Shown one piece after another: positions 1 through 5,310 of a DNA stretch of 5,310 bases (within the stretch, counting starts at the first letter, position 1; each line of letters begins with the position of its first letter). The DNA is taken from contig JACETJ010000120.1 of NCBI GenBank assembly GCA_013911345.1, forward strand, positions 1 through 5,310, in the 5' to 3' direction. Both the position numbers and the translations under genes were made by a program. The DNA comes from Congregibacter sp. (lineage in GTDB: Bacteria; Pseudomonadota; Gammaproteobacteria; Pseudomonadales; Halieaceae). The notes under the pieces were generated by a model. That model saw nothing but the letters and a program-made list of their open reading frames with translations, was not told the origin of the DNA and ran no database searches.

Positions 1-1790
1 ATGGCGATCTCGATCACCAGGTCGTAAAAGCAGGCGGGTTTCAGTCGTGGCAGCATCGACATTTGCGCGCGCGACTCGATCTGAAACACACCGAGAGAGT
101 CGGCCTTTTGCAGCATTCTGTAGGTGGCGGCATCTTCTTTGGGAATATCCTGTATGCGGCGGATATCAGGATGATCCCGGCTGATCATGTCGAGGCTTTT
201 GCGAATGGCTGACAGCATGCCGAGGGCGAGAATATCGACCTTCAGGAGCCCCAGTGCCTCGATGTCTTCTTTATCCCATTGAATAACGGTGCGGTCAGGC
301 ATGCTGGCATTTTCGACGGGGACCAGATTCGAAATCGGCCCGCGGCTGATGACAAACCCACCCACATGCTGTGACAGATGGCGCGGGAAGCCCAGAATTT
401 CCTGGACTCTCGCCATAAAGTGTTCTGCCAGTTCCCCAGAGCGTGCCAGACCTTGTTGCTGAAAACGGTTGGTCAATTCTTTTTCCCGATTCCACCAGGC
501 GAGGGAGCTCGCCAGCTCATCGATAAAGCTGGCATCAAATCCCATAGCTTTACCGACATCGCGGACCGCGCTGCGCGACCGGTAGGTGATCACCGTTGCG
601 GCCAGCGCCGCGCGGCGACGGCTGTACTTTTCATAGATGTACTGAATCACTTCTTCGCGCCGTTCATGCTCGAAGTCCACATCAATATCAGGTGGCTCAT
701 CTCGCTCCCGCGAGATAAATCGCTCGAATAGTAGCGAGACCTGTTCCGGGGAGACCTCGGTGATGTGCAGGCAGTAGCAAACGACGGAGTTAGCAGCAGA
801 ACCTCTGCCCTGGCAGAGGATATGGCGTGACTTGGCAAACCGGACAATGTCGTAAACAGTTAAAAAGTAGTACTCGTAGGAAAGCTCGGTAATCAGATCG
901 AGTTCCTGATGGATCCGCGTTTGGACAGCTTCGGGCACGCCGTCTGGCCAGCGCAATTTGGCACCGGCCGCGACTTCCTGGCGCAGATAACTGTTGGCAG
1001 TGTGATGCGAAGGTACGACCTCTTCCGGGTATTCATAGCGCAGTTCATCAAGACTGAACTGGCATCGGTCAGCGATATGACGTGTCTCGTCGATGAGTGT
1101 TTCAGGGTATAGCGAGAGCAAGGCATCTAGTGTGCGCAGATGCTGCTGGCTGTTGATCAGCCGGCGGTGCCCTAGTTGCTGCACTGGAGTCTGTAGTCTG
1201 ATCGCGGTCAGCACATCATGCAGCGCCTTGCGTTTGGCGCTGTGCATTTGCACCTCGCCACAGGCCACCATGGGTACCTGAAGGTTTTGTGCCATGTGGT
1301 AGCGGTGCTTGAAGCGGCGCCATTCATCGTTCCCCAGTAGTCTGCTGATGCCGATCCAAACTCGCCCCTTGCACCGCCTTGTCAGTTGTTGGAGATGAGC
1401 GGTCTGATTGTCGGTGTCATCTGGCAAGAGGATGAGCAGGCAGCGTTTGAGATGAAAGATCACATCGCGTAGATGAACACAATATTCGCCTTTACCGCTG
1501 CGGCGGCGCGCACGACTGATGAGCCCCGAGAGTTCTCCATACGCCTCGCGGCTGGGTACCAGTGCGACCAGGCGAATACCTTCGGTCAGGGTGAACTCGC
1601 TGCCAATAATCAGCTTAAGCCCCCGCTCTTTGGCGGCGACGTGTGCTTTGACGACGCCTGCCAGCGAGCACTCGTCGGCAATGGCCAGGGCGTAATAACC
1701 GCAGTTTGCTGCGCGGCCGACGAGTTCCTCAGGTGCCGAGGCGCCGCGCAAAAAGCTGTAGTGGGTCAGGCAATGAAGTTCGGCGTACAC
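1..1790 (-). CDS. dnaE2: Error-prone DNA polymerase DnaE2 (N-terminal 596 residues; continues beyond left edge)
   Basis: DnaE2 is the SOS-induced C-family polymerase (alternative DNA polymerase III alpha subunit) that performs mutagenic translesion synthesis with ImuB. I translated the minus strand from the GTG at 1790-1788 to position 3 and found no stop or frameshift. An N-terminal PHP domain opens with YAELHCLTHYSFLRGAS (residues 2-18) and contains IADECSLAG (37-45), both typical of DnaE2. The palm has PDIDVDF (367-373), giving catalytic Asp370 and Asp372, and KVDILALGML (517-526), giving the third, Asp519. QHVGGFVISRGP and VENASMPDRTVIQWDKED, just before the last motif, are also DnaE2-like and favour it over replicative DnaE1. 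Full-length members are about 1000-1080 residues, so the C-terminal fingers, clamp-binding and OB-fold regions lie outside. The GTG start fits the family N-terminus and no other good start lies nearby. There is no clear Shine-Dalgarno sequence, and a LexA operator ends 6 nt upstream. Confidence 0.97.
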   Translation of the reverse strand, partial: MYAELHCLTHYSFLRGASAPEELVGRAANCGYYALAIADECSLAGVVKAHVAAKERGLKLIIGSEFTLTEGIRLVALVPSREAYGELSGLISRARRRSGKGEYCVHLRDVIFHLKRCLLILLPDDTDNQTAHLQQLTRRCKGRVWIGISRLLGNDEWRRFKHRYHMAQNLQVPMVACGEVQMHSAKRKALHDVLTAIRLQTPVQQLGHRRLINSQQHLRTLDALLSLYPETLIDETRHIADRCQFSLDELRYEYPEEVVPSHHTANSYLRQEVAAGAKLRWPDGVPEAVQTRIHQELDLITELSYEYYFLTVYDIVRFAKSRHILCQGRGSAANSVVCYCLHITEVSPEQVSLLFERFISRERDEPPDIDVDFEHERREEVIQYIYEKYSRRRAALAATVITYRSRSAVRDVGKAMGFDASFIDELASSLAWWNREKELTNRFQQQGLARSGELAEHFMARVQEILGFPRHLSQHVGGFVISRGPISNLVPVENASMPDRTVIQWDKEDIEALGLLKVDILALGMLSAIRKSLDMISRDHPDIRRIQDIPKEDAATYRMLQKADSLGVFQIESRAQMSMLPRLKPACFYDLVIEIA

Positions 1791-1796
1791 GACAAA

Positions 1797-1816
1797 TACT
1801 GTATAAATAAACAGTA
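1797..1816 (-). promoter_or_regulatory. LexA operator (SOS box) of dnaE2
   Basis: The plus strand reads TACTGTATAAATAAACAGTA: CTG at 1799-1801, ten A/T bases, CAG at 1812-1814. It matches the E. coli consensus TACTGTATATATATACAGTA at 18 of 20 positions. It lies 6 nt upstream of the dnaE2 GTG and overlaps a possible -10 hexamer by one base, so bound LexA would block RNA polymerase. It is far (about 155 nt) from the divergent blc start, so control of blc is not implied. Binding by LexA is inferred from the match, not shown. Confidence 0.92.
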
Positions 1817-1845
1817 TTCTAACGGTATGCAGGCTGCCCTGAAAA
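1816..1845 (-). promoter_or_regulatory. Putative dnaE2 promoter (-35/-10)
   Basis: Read on the minus strand, TAGAAT (1821-1816) matches the sigma70 -10 hexamer TATAAT at five of six bases. TTTTCA (1845-1840) is a weak -35 with an 18-nt spacer; TTTCAG with 17 nt is the alternative. Transcription would start near 1809, inside the LexA operator, leaving a leader of about 20 nt. The position beside the operator supports it, but the -35 is poor. Confidence 0.5.
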
Positions 1846-1970
1846 GCGCCGCGGTGAAATAGCGTAGACTGTTTTTCACGAGAGCCGCTACGAAGCGAAG
1901 GCCGCCATATTTTTGAAGGCTCCGAGCTCCGGAGTAGTCAGTAAAGAGTGATCAGACACGGGAGTGGAGC
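1817..1970. other. Divergent dnaE2-blc intergenic region
   Basis: This stretch between the dnaE2 operator and the blc start holds the dnaE2 promoter candidate at its left end. Nearer blc there is a short inverted repeat, CTCCG-AGCTC-CGGAG (1920-1934), a 5-bp stem with a 5-nt loop about 36 nt before the blc ATG, of unknown meaning. A second pair, GTGAAA (1854-1859) and TTTCAC (1874-1879), is separated by 14 nt and may be chance. I could not identify a convincing sigma70 promoter for blc and see no further LexA-type site. Confidence 0.4.
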
Positions 1971-2531
1971 ATGAAAGTGATTGACCGACGACGCGGCCAA
2001 TATGCCCTGATTGGCGTGCTCTTTTTAGGGTTGTTGGCTTGTACCGGTGTGCCCGAGGGTATTGACCCTATCAGGGGGTTTGATCAAAACCGCTATCTCG
2101 GCACCTGGTATGAAATTGCTCGGTTGGACCATAGTTTTGAGCATGGTCTGAGCGAAGTCAGCGCAACCTATGACGTTAACCCCGACGGCAGCATTGCGGT
2201 TTTGAATCGCGGATTTGATCTCGAGGAAGGTGAATGGCGCGAGGCGGAAGGCGTAGCGCGCTTTGTGCAATCTCCTGACATCGCGCACCTGAAAGTGTCT
2301 TTCTTTGGGCCCTTCTATGGCAGCTACGTGGTCTTTGAACTGGGAGAGGACTACGACTACGCCTTTGTCTCGGGTTTCAACCGCAGTTACTTATGGTTTC
2401 TCGCGCGAACGCCTGAGGTCAGCGAAGCGTTGCGAGCGCAGTTTTTGCAGCGCATTACCGAGCTGGGGTTCGACCCGGATGAGCTCATCTGGTTGGATAA
2501 TGCCTCTGACGCTGTAGTGAGCCGACAGTGA
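1971..2531 (+). CDS. blc: Outer-membrane lipocalin lipoprotein Blc
   Basis: This is an intact 186-residue bacterial lipocalin, close in length to E. coli Blc (177). Family knowledge places Blc at the periplasmic face of the outer membrane, where it binds fatty acids or lysophospholipids and is tied to envelope stress or membrane maintenance. A charged N-terminus (KVIDRRR) and a hydrophobic stretch lead to the lipobox LLAC, with acylated Cys24. Thr25 at +2 is not the Asp inner-membrane retention signal, so outer-membrane sorting is expected. The lipocalin signature RYLGTWYEIARLDHSFEHGL (41-60) contains the conserved GxWY. LKVSFFGPFYGSYVVF (107-122) and YLWFLARTP (140-148) match the Blc barrel strands and conserved Arg, and FDPDELIW near the end matches the E. 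coli C-terminus. GGAG at 1961-1964, 6 nt before the ATG, is a good ribosome binding site. The gene diverges from dnaE2 and converges on imuB; no SOS operator adjoins it. Ligand specificity cannot be judged. Confidence 0.96.
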   Translation: MKVIDRRRGQYALIGVLFLGLLACTGVPEGIDPIRGFDQNRYLGTWYEIARLDHSFEHGLSEVSATYDVNPDGSIAVLNRGFDLEEGEWREAEGVARFVQSPDIAHLKVSFFGPFYGSYVVFELGEDYDYAFVSGFNRSYLWFLARTPEVSEALRAQFLQRITELGFDPDELIWLDNASDAVVSRQ

Positions 2532-2605
2532 ATTGATAGTGGACCACCGTTAAGAGGTGTTGAATCAGCGTTTTCGACGGAATACGTCATAACAGTGTTC
2601 CGGCG
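2532..2605. other. Convergent blc/imuB intergenic gap without a clear terminator
   Basis: These 74 nt separate the blc and imuB stop codons. I looked for a bidirectional terminator and found only two 4-bp stems: CACC-GTTAAGA-GGTG, and GACG-GAATA-CGTC at about 2579. Neither is GC-rich or followed by a T-run in either direction. Readthrough from either gene therefore looks possible, though Rho-dependent termination would leave no obvious mark. Confidence 0.4.
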
Positions 2606-4120
2606 TCAGGCAAAAAGCCCATGTAAATACCAGCGGCGATTATGTCGGTCCTGATAGATCCAAACGGGTTGTTTCTGAGGTGTCTGGGCGATGTAGTAAT
2701 CCCGGCTGACAGGGGTGGTCCACCACTGATCCTCGATCCGCTCCGGGCCATGGAGCACATCCAGCGGCCCATTCCAATAGAGCTGCTCGGTATCCTGGTG
2801 GATGGGCTGTGGCGTCGGTAATAACCAGAAAGGACGCTGTCCCAAAGCGTCGCAGTCACGGTTTTGCTGAGTATTCAGCGTATGCGTCTCAAAAACGGCA
2901 TGCTCCGGGAGGTGCTCATAACGGCAGTCGAGGTAACCGACAGCCTGTAGACCAAGTCTGCTGCGTAGACGGTCAACGAGTTCATGCCGTGATGCCGCCG
3001 TGACCCCGGTATGAAATAAATCCTGCGGCGCGACAGAGGCCTCCTGAAGCTGGTCGACGACCAGCGAGATCCCCTCGATATCCTCCGGCAGTGACCAAGT
3101 GTCCAGTTGTAAGCAGGACAGTTCGAACCAGAGCTTCGCATTGTGTTGTGCGACGTCGGAAAACACCTTGAAAGCAGTGGCGCCCGGCCGTGAATCTCGT
3201 TGCAGTGCTGATCGGGTTTCGTGCGGTTGGAGTGATGGAGCCGGTGTTTGTATTAAGCGTTGTGGCCGTAAATAGCGCCACTCAATCGCGACAGTGCTGA
3301 GCTGTGTGTTTACCAGAAATTGGCAGAAGTGCGTCAACAAGCGCTGCATGGCGGGGTGAAGTTCCTGTCGATTTTGGATGTCAAAGCCGAACCACAGCGT
3401 GTCCTCGAAGCGCTCGGGTGGCTGGTAAGTCACGGCGGGTTCCTGTTGATGACCTTTCACCTGACTCAGCCAGTTTAGAAAGGTTTCGCCGCACCGTTTT
3501 CCGAGCGCGGGGAGCGGGATATCCAGTAACTGTCCGAATCGCTGTATGCCGGAGCGCTCAAGCCGTTTGATGATTTTGGGGAAATCGGCCTGAATCAGCT
3601 CTAGCGGCAAAGGCGCCAATCGTTCTGTGAGGGGGCGCTCGGGATGACGGGCGATATCGCGTTCAGCATGGCTCAGCAGCCAGGCTGCGTCACGGGTTTC
3701 GGCGACACCCACGGTAACAGTCAGTCCACGTAGGCTCATTTCTGCGTCGACCCTCTCTAGAAGCGACCCAAGACCCTGATGCAGGCGCAGACAGCTGCCG
3801 ATTTCGATCGTCAGCGCATTATCGCGCCAGCGCTCCAGATGCGGTGATAGGCCATAGGCCCAGATGGTGAGTTGCTCGAGCAAGGCATCTTCTGTTTCCG
3901 GGGCGCGTTCAAATAAACGGTACTCGGTGTGAGCAAGTAGCGCCTGTGCCGTACTGAGAGTGTGTGTCGGCATTACGCCGGCAAGGCTGGCCGATTCGTC
4001 GCAGACCAGTATGCGTCGCTGGGCGACAACAATCGTTGGTGCATCACCCGCATGACCATGCTGTTTCAGCAGTGCTTCCAGAGGCAATAAATCAAAACGA
4101 AGGCAGAGCCAGAGCGACAT
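2606..4120 (-). CDS. imuB: ImuB, catalytically degenerate Y-family polymerase-like mutasome adaptor
   Basis: ImuB is the adaptor of the SOS mutasome: it binds the beta sliding clamp and, by family knowledge, recruits ImuA and the DnaE2 polymerase. The 504-residue protein has the family's usual length. It begins SLWLCLRFDLLPLEALL, a degenerate Y-family motif I. Where active enzymes have SLDEAYLD, this one has LTIEIGSCLRL (103-113), so the Asp-Glu metal-binding pair is Glu106-Ile107 and polymerase activity is not expected. VTVGVAETRDAAWLLS (135-150) is the palm segment after it, and a helix-hairpin-helix-like region (FGQLLDIPLPALGKR, 195-209) follows. PQDLFH (365-370), after the little-finger-like domain, is a shortened candidate clamp-binding motif. 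The C-terminus is strongly ImuB-like: RPFWLLP (429-435), GPERIEDQWW (458-467), SRDYY (472-476) and RWYLHGLF (496-503). The ATG at 4120 gives the expected N-terminus. It has no Shine-Dalgarno sequence, and a LexA operator ends 10 nt upstream. No imuA lies next to it. Confidence 0.95.
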   Translation of the reverse strand: MSLWLCLRFDLLPLEALLKQHGHAGDAPTIVVAQRRILVCDESASLAGVMPTHTLSTAQALLAHTEYRLFERAPETEDALLEQLTIWAYGLSPHLERWRDNALTIEIGSCLRLHQGLGSLLERVDAEMSLRGLTVTVGVAETRDAAWLLSHAERDIARHPERPLTERLAPLPLELIQADFPKIIKRLERSGIQRFGQLLDIPLPALGKRCGETFLNWLSQVKGHQQEPAVTYQPPERFEDTLWFGFDIQNRQELHPAMQRLLTHFCQFLVNTQLSTVAIEWRYLRPQRLIQTPAPSLQPHETRSALQRDSRPGATAFKVFSDVAQHNAKLWFELSCLQLDTWSLPEDIEGISLVVDQLQEASVAPQDLFHTGVTAASRHELVDRLRSRLGLQAVGYLDCRYEHLPEHAVFETHTLNTQQNRDCDALGQRPFWLLPTPQPIHQDTEQLYWNGPLDVLHGPERIEDQWWTTPVSRDYYIAQTPQKQPVWIYQDRHNRRWYLHGLFA

Positions 4121-4122
4121 AG

Positions 4123-4158
4123 CGCCATAATACTGTATTTTTATACAGTATTATGGCG
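4123..4158. repeat. 36-bp inverted repeat centred on the imuB SOS box
   Basis: The LexA operator is the core of a longer palindrome. The left arm CGCCATAATACTGTAT (4123-4138) and the right arm ATACAGTATTATGGCG (4143-4158) are exact 16-nt reverse complements around a central TTTT. The symmetry goes six or more bases per side beyond what LexA needs and duplicates the -10-like CATAAT on both strands. The left arm reaches within 3 nt of the imuB ATG. Confidence 0.85.
4131..4150 (-). promoter_or_regulatory. LexA operator (SOS box) of imuB
   Basis: The plus strand reads TACTGTATTTTTATACAGTA: CTG at 4133-4135, ten A/T bases, CAG at 4146-4148, matching the E. coli LexA consensus at 18 of 20 positions. 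It lies 10 nt upstream of the imuB ATG. On the minus strand CATAAT (4155-4150), a five-of-six -10 match, overlaps the operator edge by one base exactly as at dnaE2, although I see no good -35 at 16-18 nt. The operator lies 147 nt upstream of the divergent DUF885 gene, which it might also influence; that is much less certain. Confidence 0.93.
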
Positions 4159-4297
4159 TCCGTGAAATCCCCACTTAGGAGTATCCCCGAGGCTAATGAA
4201 TTCTGTGACAATACGTCGCTCCGGCGCCTGCTTAAAACGGCTCTTTTCGTGAGACTCGCCGTGTCAGGTTTAAACTCGTTTTGTAAGGAAAGCCCCC
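4159..4297. other. Divergent imuB-DUF885 intergenic region
   Basis: About 140 nt separate the palindrome from the DUF885 start. An open frame on the plus strand crosses it (from an ATG at 4153), but its translation resembles nothing I know, it runs on inside the DUF885 gene in another frame, and no ribosome binding site precedes it. I could not assign a convincing promoter: GTGACA (4205-4210) resembles a -35, but no -10 is well spaced from it. The region ends with the DUF885 ribosome binding site, AAGGAA at 4285-4290. Confidence 0.4.
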
Positions 4298-5310
4298 ATG
4301 TTTCGTTTGTATCAAGGAAGATTGCAGTCGTTTGTGATGCGGACCGGCTCCGCTTGTCGAGCACTCGGACTGCTCGTGGCGGTGCTGCTGGTGTCCTGCG
4401 GCAAGACCGCAGACGAACCCGTGTCGCCGGTTGTTAACGCGCCACCGATATCCGCCGAGCAGCAGCGACTGGAAGCATTTTTTGCGGCGACCTGGGAGGC
4501 TGATCTGGCCCGATACCCAGCCAGCGCCAGCTACCTCGGCATAAAGGATCAACAGGATCAGTGGAACGACGTGTCCGAATCCTTTCAGCTCGAATCACTT
4601 GAGCTTACCCGACAACGTCTGGCATTTCTGGAGGGTATCGACACCAGCCAATTGTCGCCCGCGCGGCAGCTTTCTTATCGGCTCTATCGGCTCGATCTTG
4701 AGCGCACGCTGGCTGGCGCAGCGTTCCGGCACCATCGCTATGTGATTCACCAGTTCCGGGGCCCTCATACCAGTCCCATTAGCCTGTTGGTCAATGTGCA
4801 TACGATTGATTCAGAGCAGGACGCCAGAGATTACATCGCCCGGCTGAATAACCTGCCGGAGTATTTTGACGGCGTGATCGAGCAGATCCAGATCCGGATG
4901 GATAAAGGTTTGTATCTAGTCGACTGGATGATCCCGCAAATTATGGAGTCCGCCGGTAATGTGCTGGTCGGCGCACCCTTTGATGAGTCGGGTTCGCCCT
5001 CCGTGATCTGGGCCGATTTCAATGACAAATTAGACGCGCTCAAGGTTGAGCCCGCCGTTACGGACCAGTTGCGAGAGGCAGGGCGGCAAGCCATGTTGAC
5101 CGCGGTGAAGCCTGCCTACGAGCGCCTCATTGCGGCCGTTCAATCTCAACAGGCAGTGGCGCCCCAAGAGGACGGGGTATGGCGATTCCCCGACGGTGAC
5201 GCTTTTTACGCCAGCCGGTTGCGAGATTTCACAACCACCAATTTGACCCCCGAGGCCATTCATCAAGCCGGGCTCGCCAACGTAGAACGGTTACATCAGG
5301 AGATGCGTTC
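4298..5310 (+). CDS. DUF885 family lipoprotein (N-terminal 337 residues; runs off right edge)
   Basis: This is the N-terminal part of a DUF885 protein, a family common in Proteobacteria with full-length members of about 580-620 residues. The biochemical role is not established; from memory, members carry a C-terminal HExxPGH-type motif suggesting a metal-dependent hydrolase, which would lie outside the window. A signal peptide ends in lipobox LVSC, with acylated Cys34. Gly35 at +2 suggests outer-membrane sorting. The mature part matches the family pattern: FFAATWEADLARYPASASYLG (from about residue 61), DYIARLNNLPEYFDGVIEQI (about 177-196), then WRFPDGDAFYASRLRDFTTT (295-314) and NLTPEAIHQAGLANVERLHQ (315-334). 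The ATG at 4298 is chosen because AAGGAA lies 7 nt upstream and an in-frame TAA is at 4271. An internal ATG at 4337 would give a shorter, more typical signal peptide but has no ribosome binding site. It diverges from imuB; a functional link is not evident. Confidence 0.9.
   Translation, partial: MFRLYQGRLQSFVMRTGSACRALGLLVAVLLVSCGKTADEPVSPVVNAPPISAEQQRLEAFFAATWEADLARYPASASYLGIKDQQDQWNDVSESFQLESLELTRQRLAFLEGIDTSQLSPARQLSYRLYRLDLERTLAGAAFRHHRYVIHQFRGPHTSPISLLVNVHTIDSEQDARDYIARLNNLPEYFDGVIEQIQIRMDKGLYLVDWMIPQIMESAGNVLVGAPFDESGSPSVIWADFNDKLDALKVEPAVTDQLREAGRQAMLTAVKPAYERLIAAVQSQQAVAPQEDGVWRFPDGDAFYASRLRDFTTTNLTPEAIHQAGLANVERLHQEMR

Noticed and set aside
378..731. Plus-strand open frame of 117 codons
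   Set aside because: It lies wholly opposite the dnaE2 frame, which carries the catalytic motifs.
1473..1862. Plus-strand open frame of 129 codons spanning the dnaE2 start and operator
   Set aside because: It is antisense to the conserved PHP domain of dnaE2, contains the LexA operator, and shows no recognisable protein features.
1920..1934. Small inverted repeat CTCCG/CGGAG before blc, considered as an operator or leader hairpin
   Set aside because: A 5-bp stem can occur by chance and no regulator site of this form is known to me; it is noted only in the intergenic entry.
2588..2602. AACAGTGTT near the imuB stop, checked as a third SOS box
   Set aside because: It lacks the CTG-N10-CAG spacing and is not upstream of a gene.
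2532..2605. Possible bidirectional terminator between blc and imuB
   Set aside because: Only 4-bp stems without T-runs are present, too weak to annotate as a terminator.
4153..4437. Plus-strand open frame of 94 codons starting in the imuB palindrome, a possible SOS-controlled small gene
   Set aside because: It has no ribosome binding site, its composition is not protein-like, and most of it overlaps the DUF885 gene in another frame.
4232..4552. Minus-strand open frame upstream of imuB, checked as a possible imuA remnant
   Set aside because: The translation shows no RecA/SulA-like or ImuA features and it is the antisense shadow of the DUF885 coding sequence.

Overview
The window most likely comes from a Gammaproteobacterium. 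Two near-perfect operators of the Escherichia coli LexA type (CTG-N10-CAG), a Blc-type outer-membrane lipocalin and a DUF885 lipoprotein all point that way; genus cannot be read from the sequence. It is ordinary, dense chromosomal DNA: four protein genes, two of them cut by the window ends, and no RNA gene, insertion sequence or CRISPR array seen.

Layout, left to right. Positions 1-1790 (minus strand, continuing beyond the left edge) encode the N-terminal 596 residues of the error-prone DNA polymerase III alpha subunit DnaE2; the frame is open throughout. A LexA operator (1797-1816) lies 6 nt upstream of its GTG start. A 180-nt gap then leads to blc (1971-2531, plus strand), an intact bacterial lipocalin lipoprotein. 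A 74-nt gap without a convincing terminator separates blc from the convergent imuB (2606-4120, minus strand), a catalytically degenerate Y-family polymerase relative. A second LexA operator (4131-4150), inside a 36-bp inverted repeat, lies 10 nt upstream of the imuB ATG. After about 140 nt without a recognised gene, a DUF885 lipoprotein gene starts at 4298 on the plus strand and runs off the right edge.

How the genes work together. ImuB and DnaE2 are two parts of the SOS mutasome (ImuA-ImuB-DnaE2): DnaE2 does the translesion synthesis, and ImuB, lacking polymerase catalytic residues, acts as the clamp-binding adaptor. In many proteobacteria they form one imuA-imuB-dnaE2 operon. Here imuB and dnaE2 point the same way, but blc lies between them on the opposite strand, each has its own LexA operator, and there is no imuA in the window. 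The locus therefore looks like a split, two-promoter version of the cassette. The lipocalin and the DUF885 lipoprotein are envelope proteins with no evident part in DNA repair.

I did not find an undescribed system. The points worth following up are the split cassette with imuA absent locally, the very short leaders without Shine-Dalgarno sequences at both SOS genes, the long palindrome at imuB, and possible SOS-driven antisense transcription through blc.
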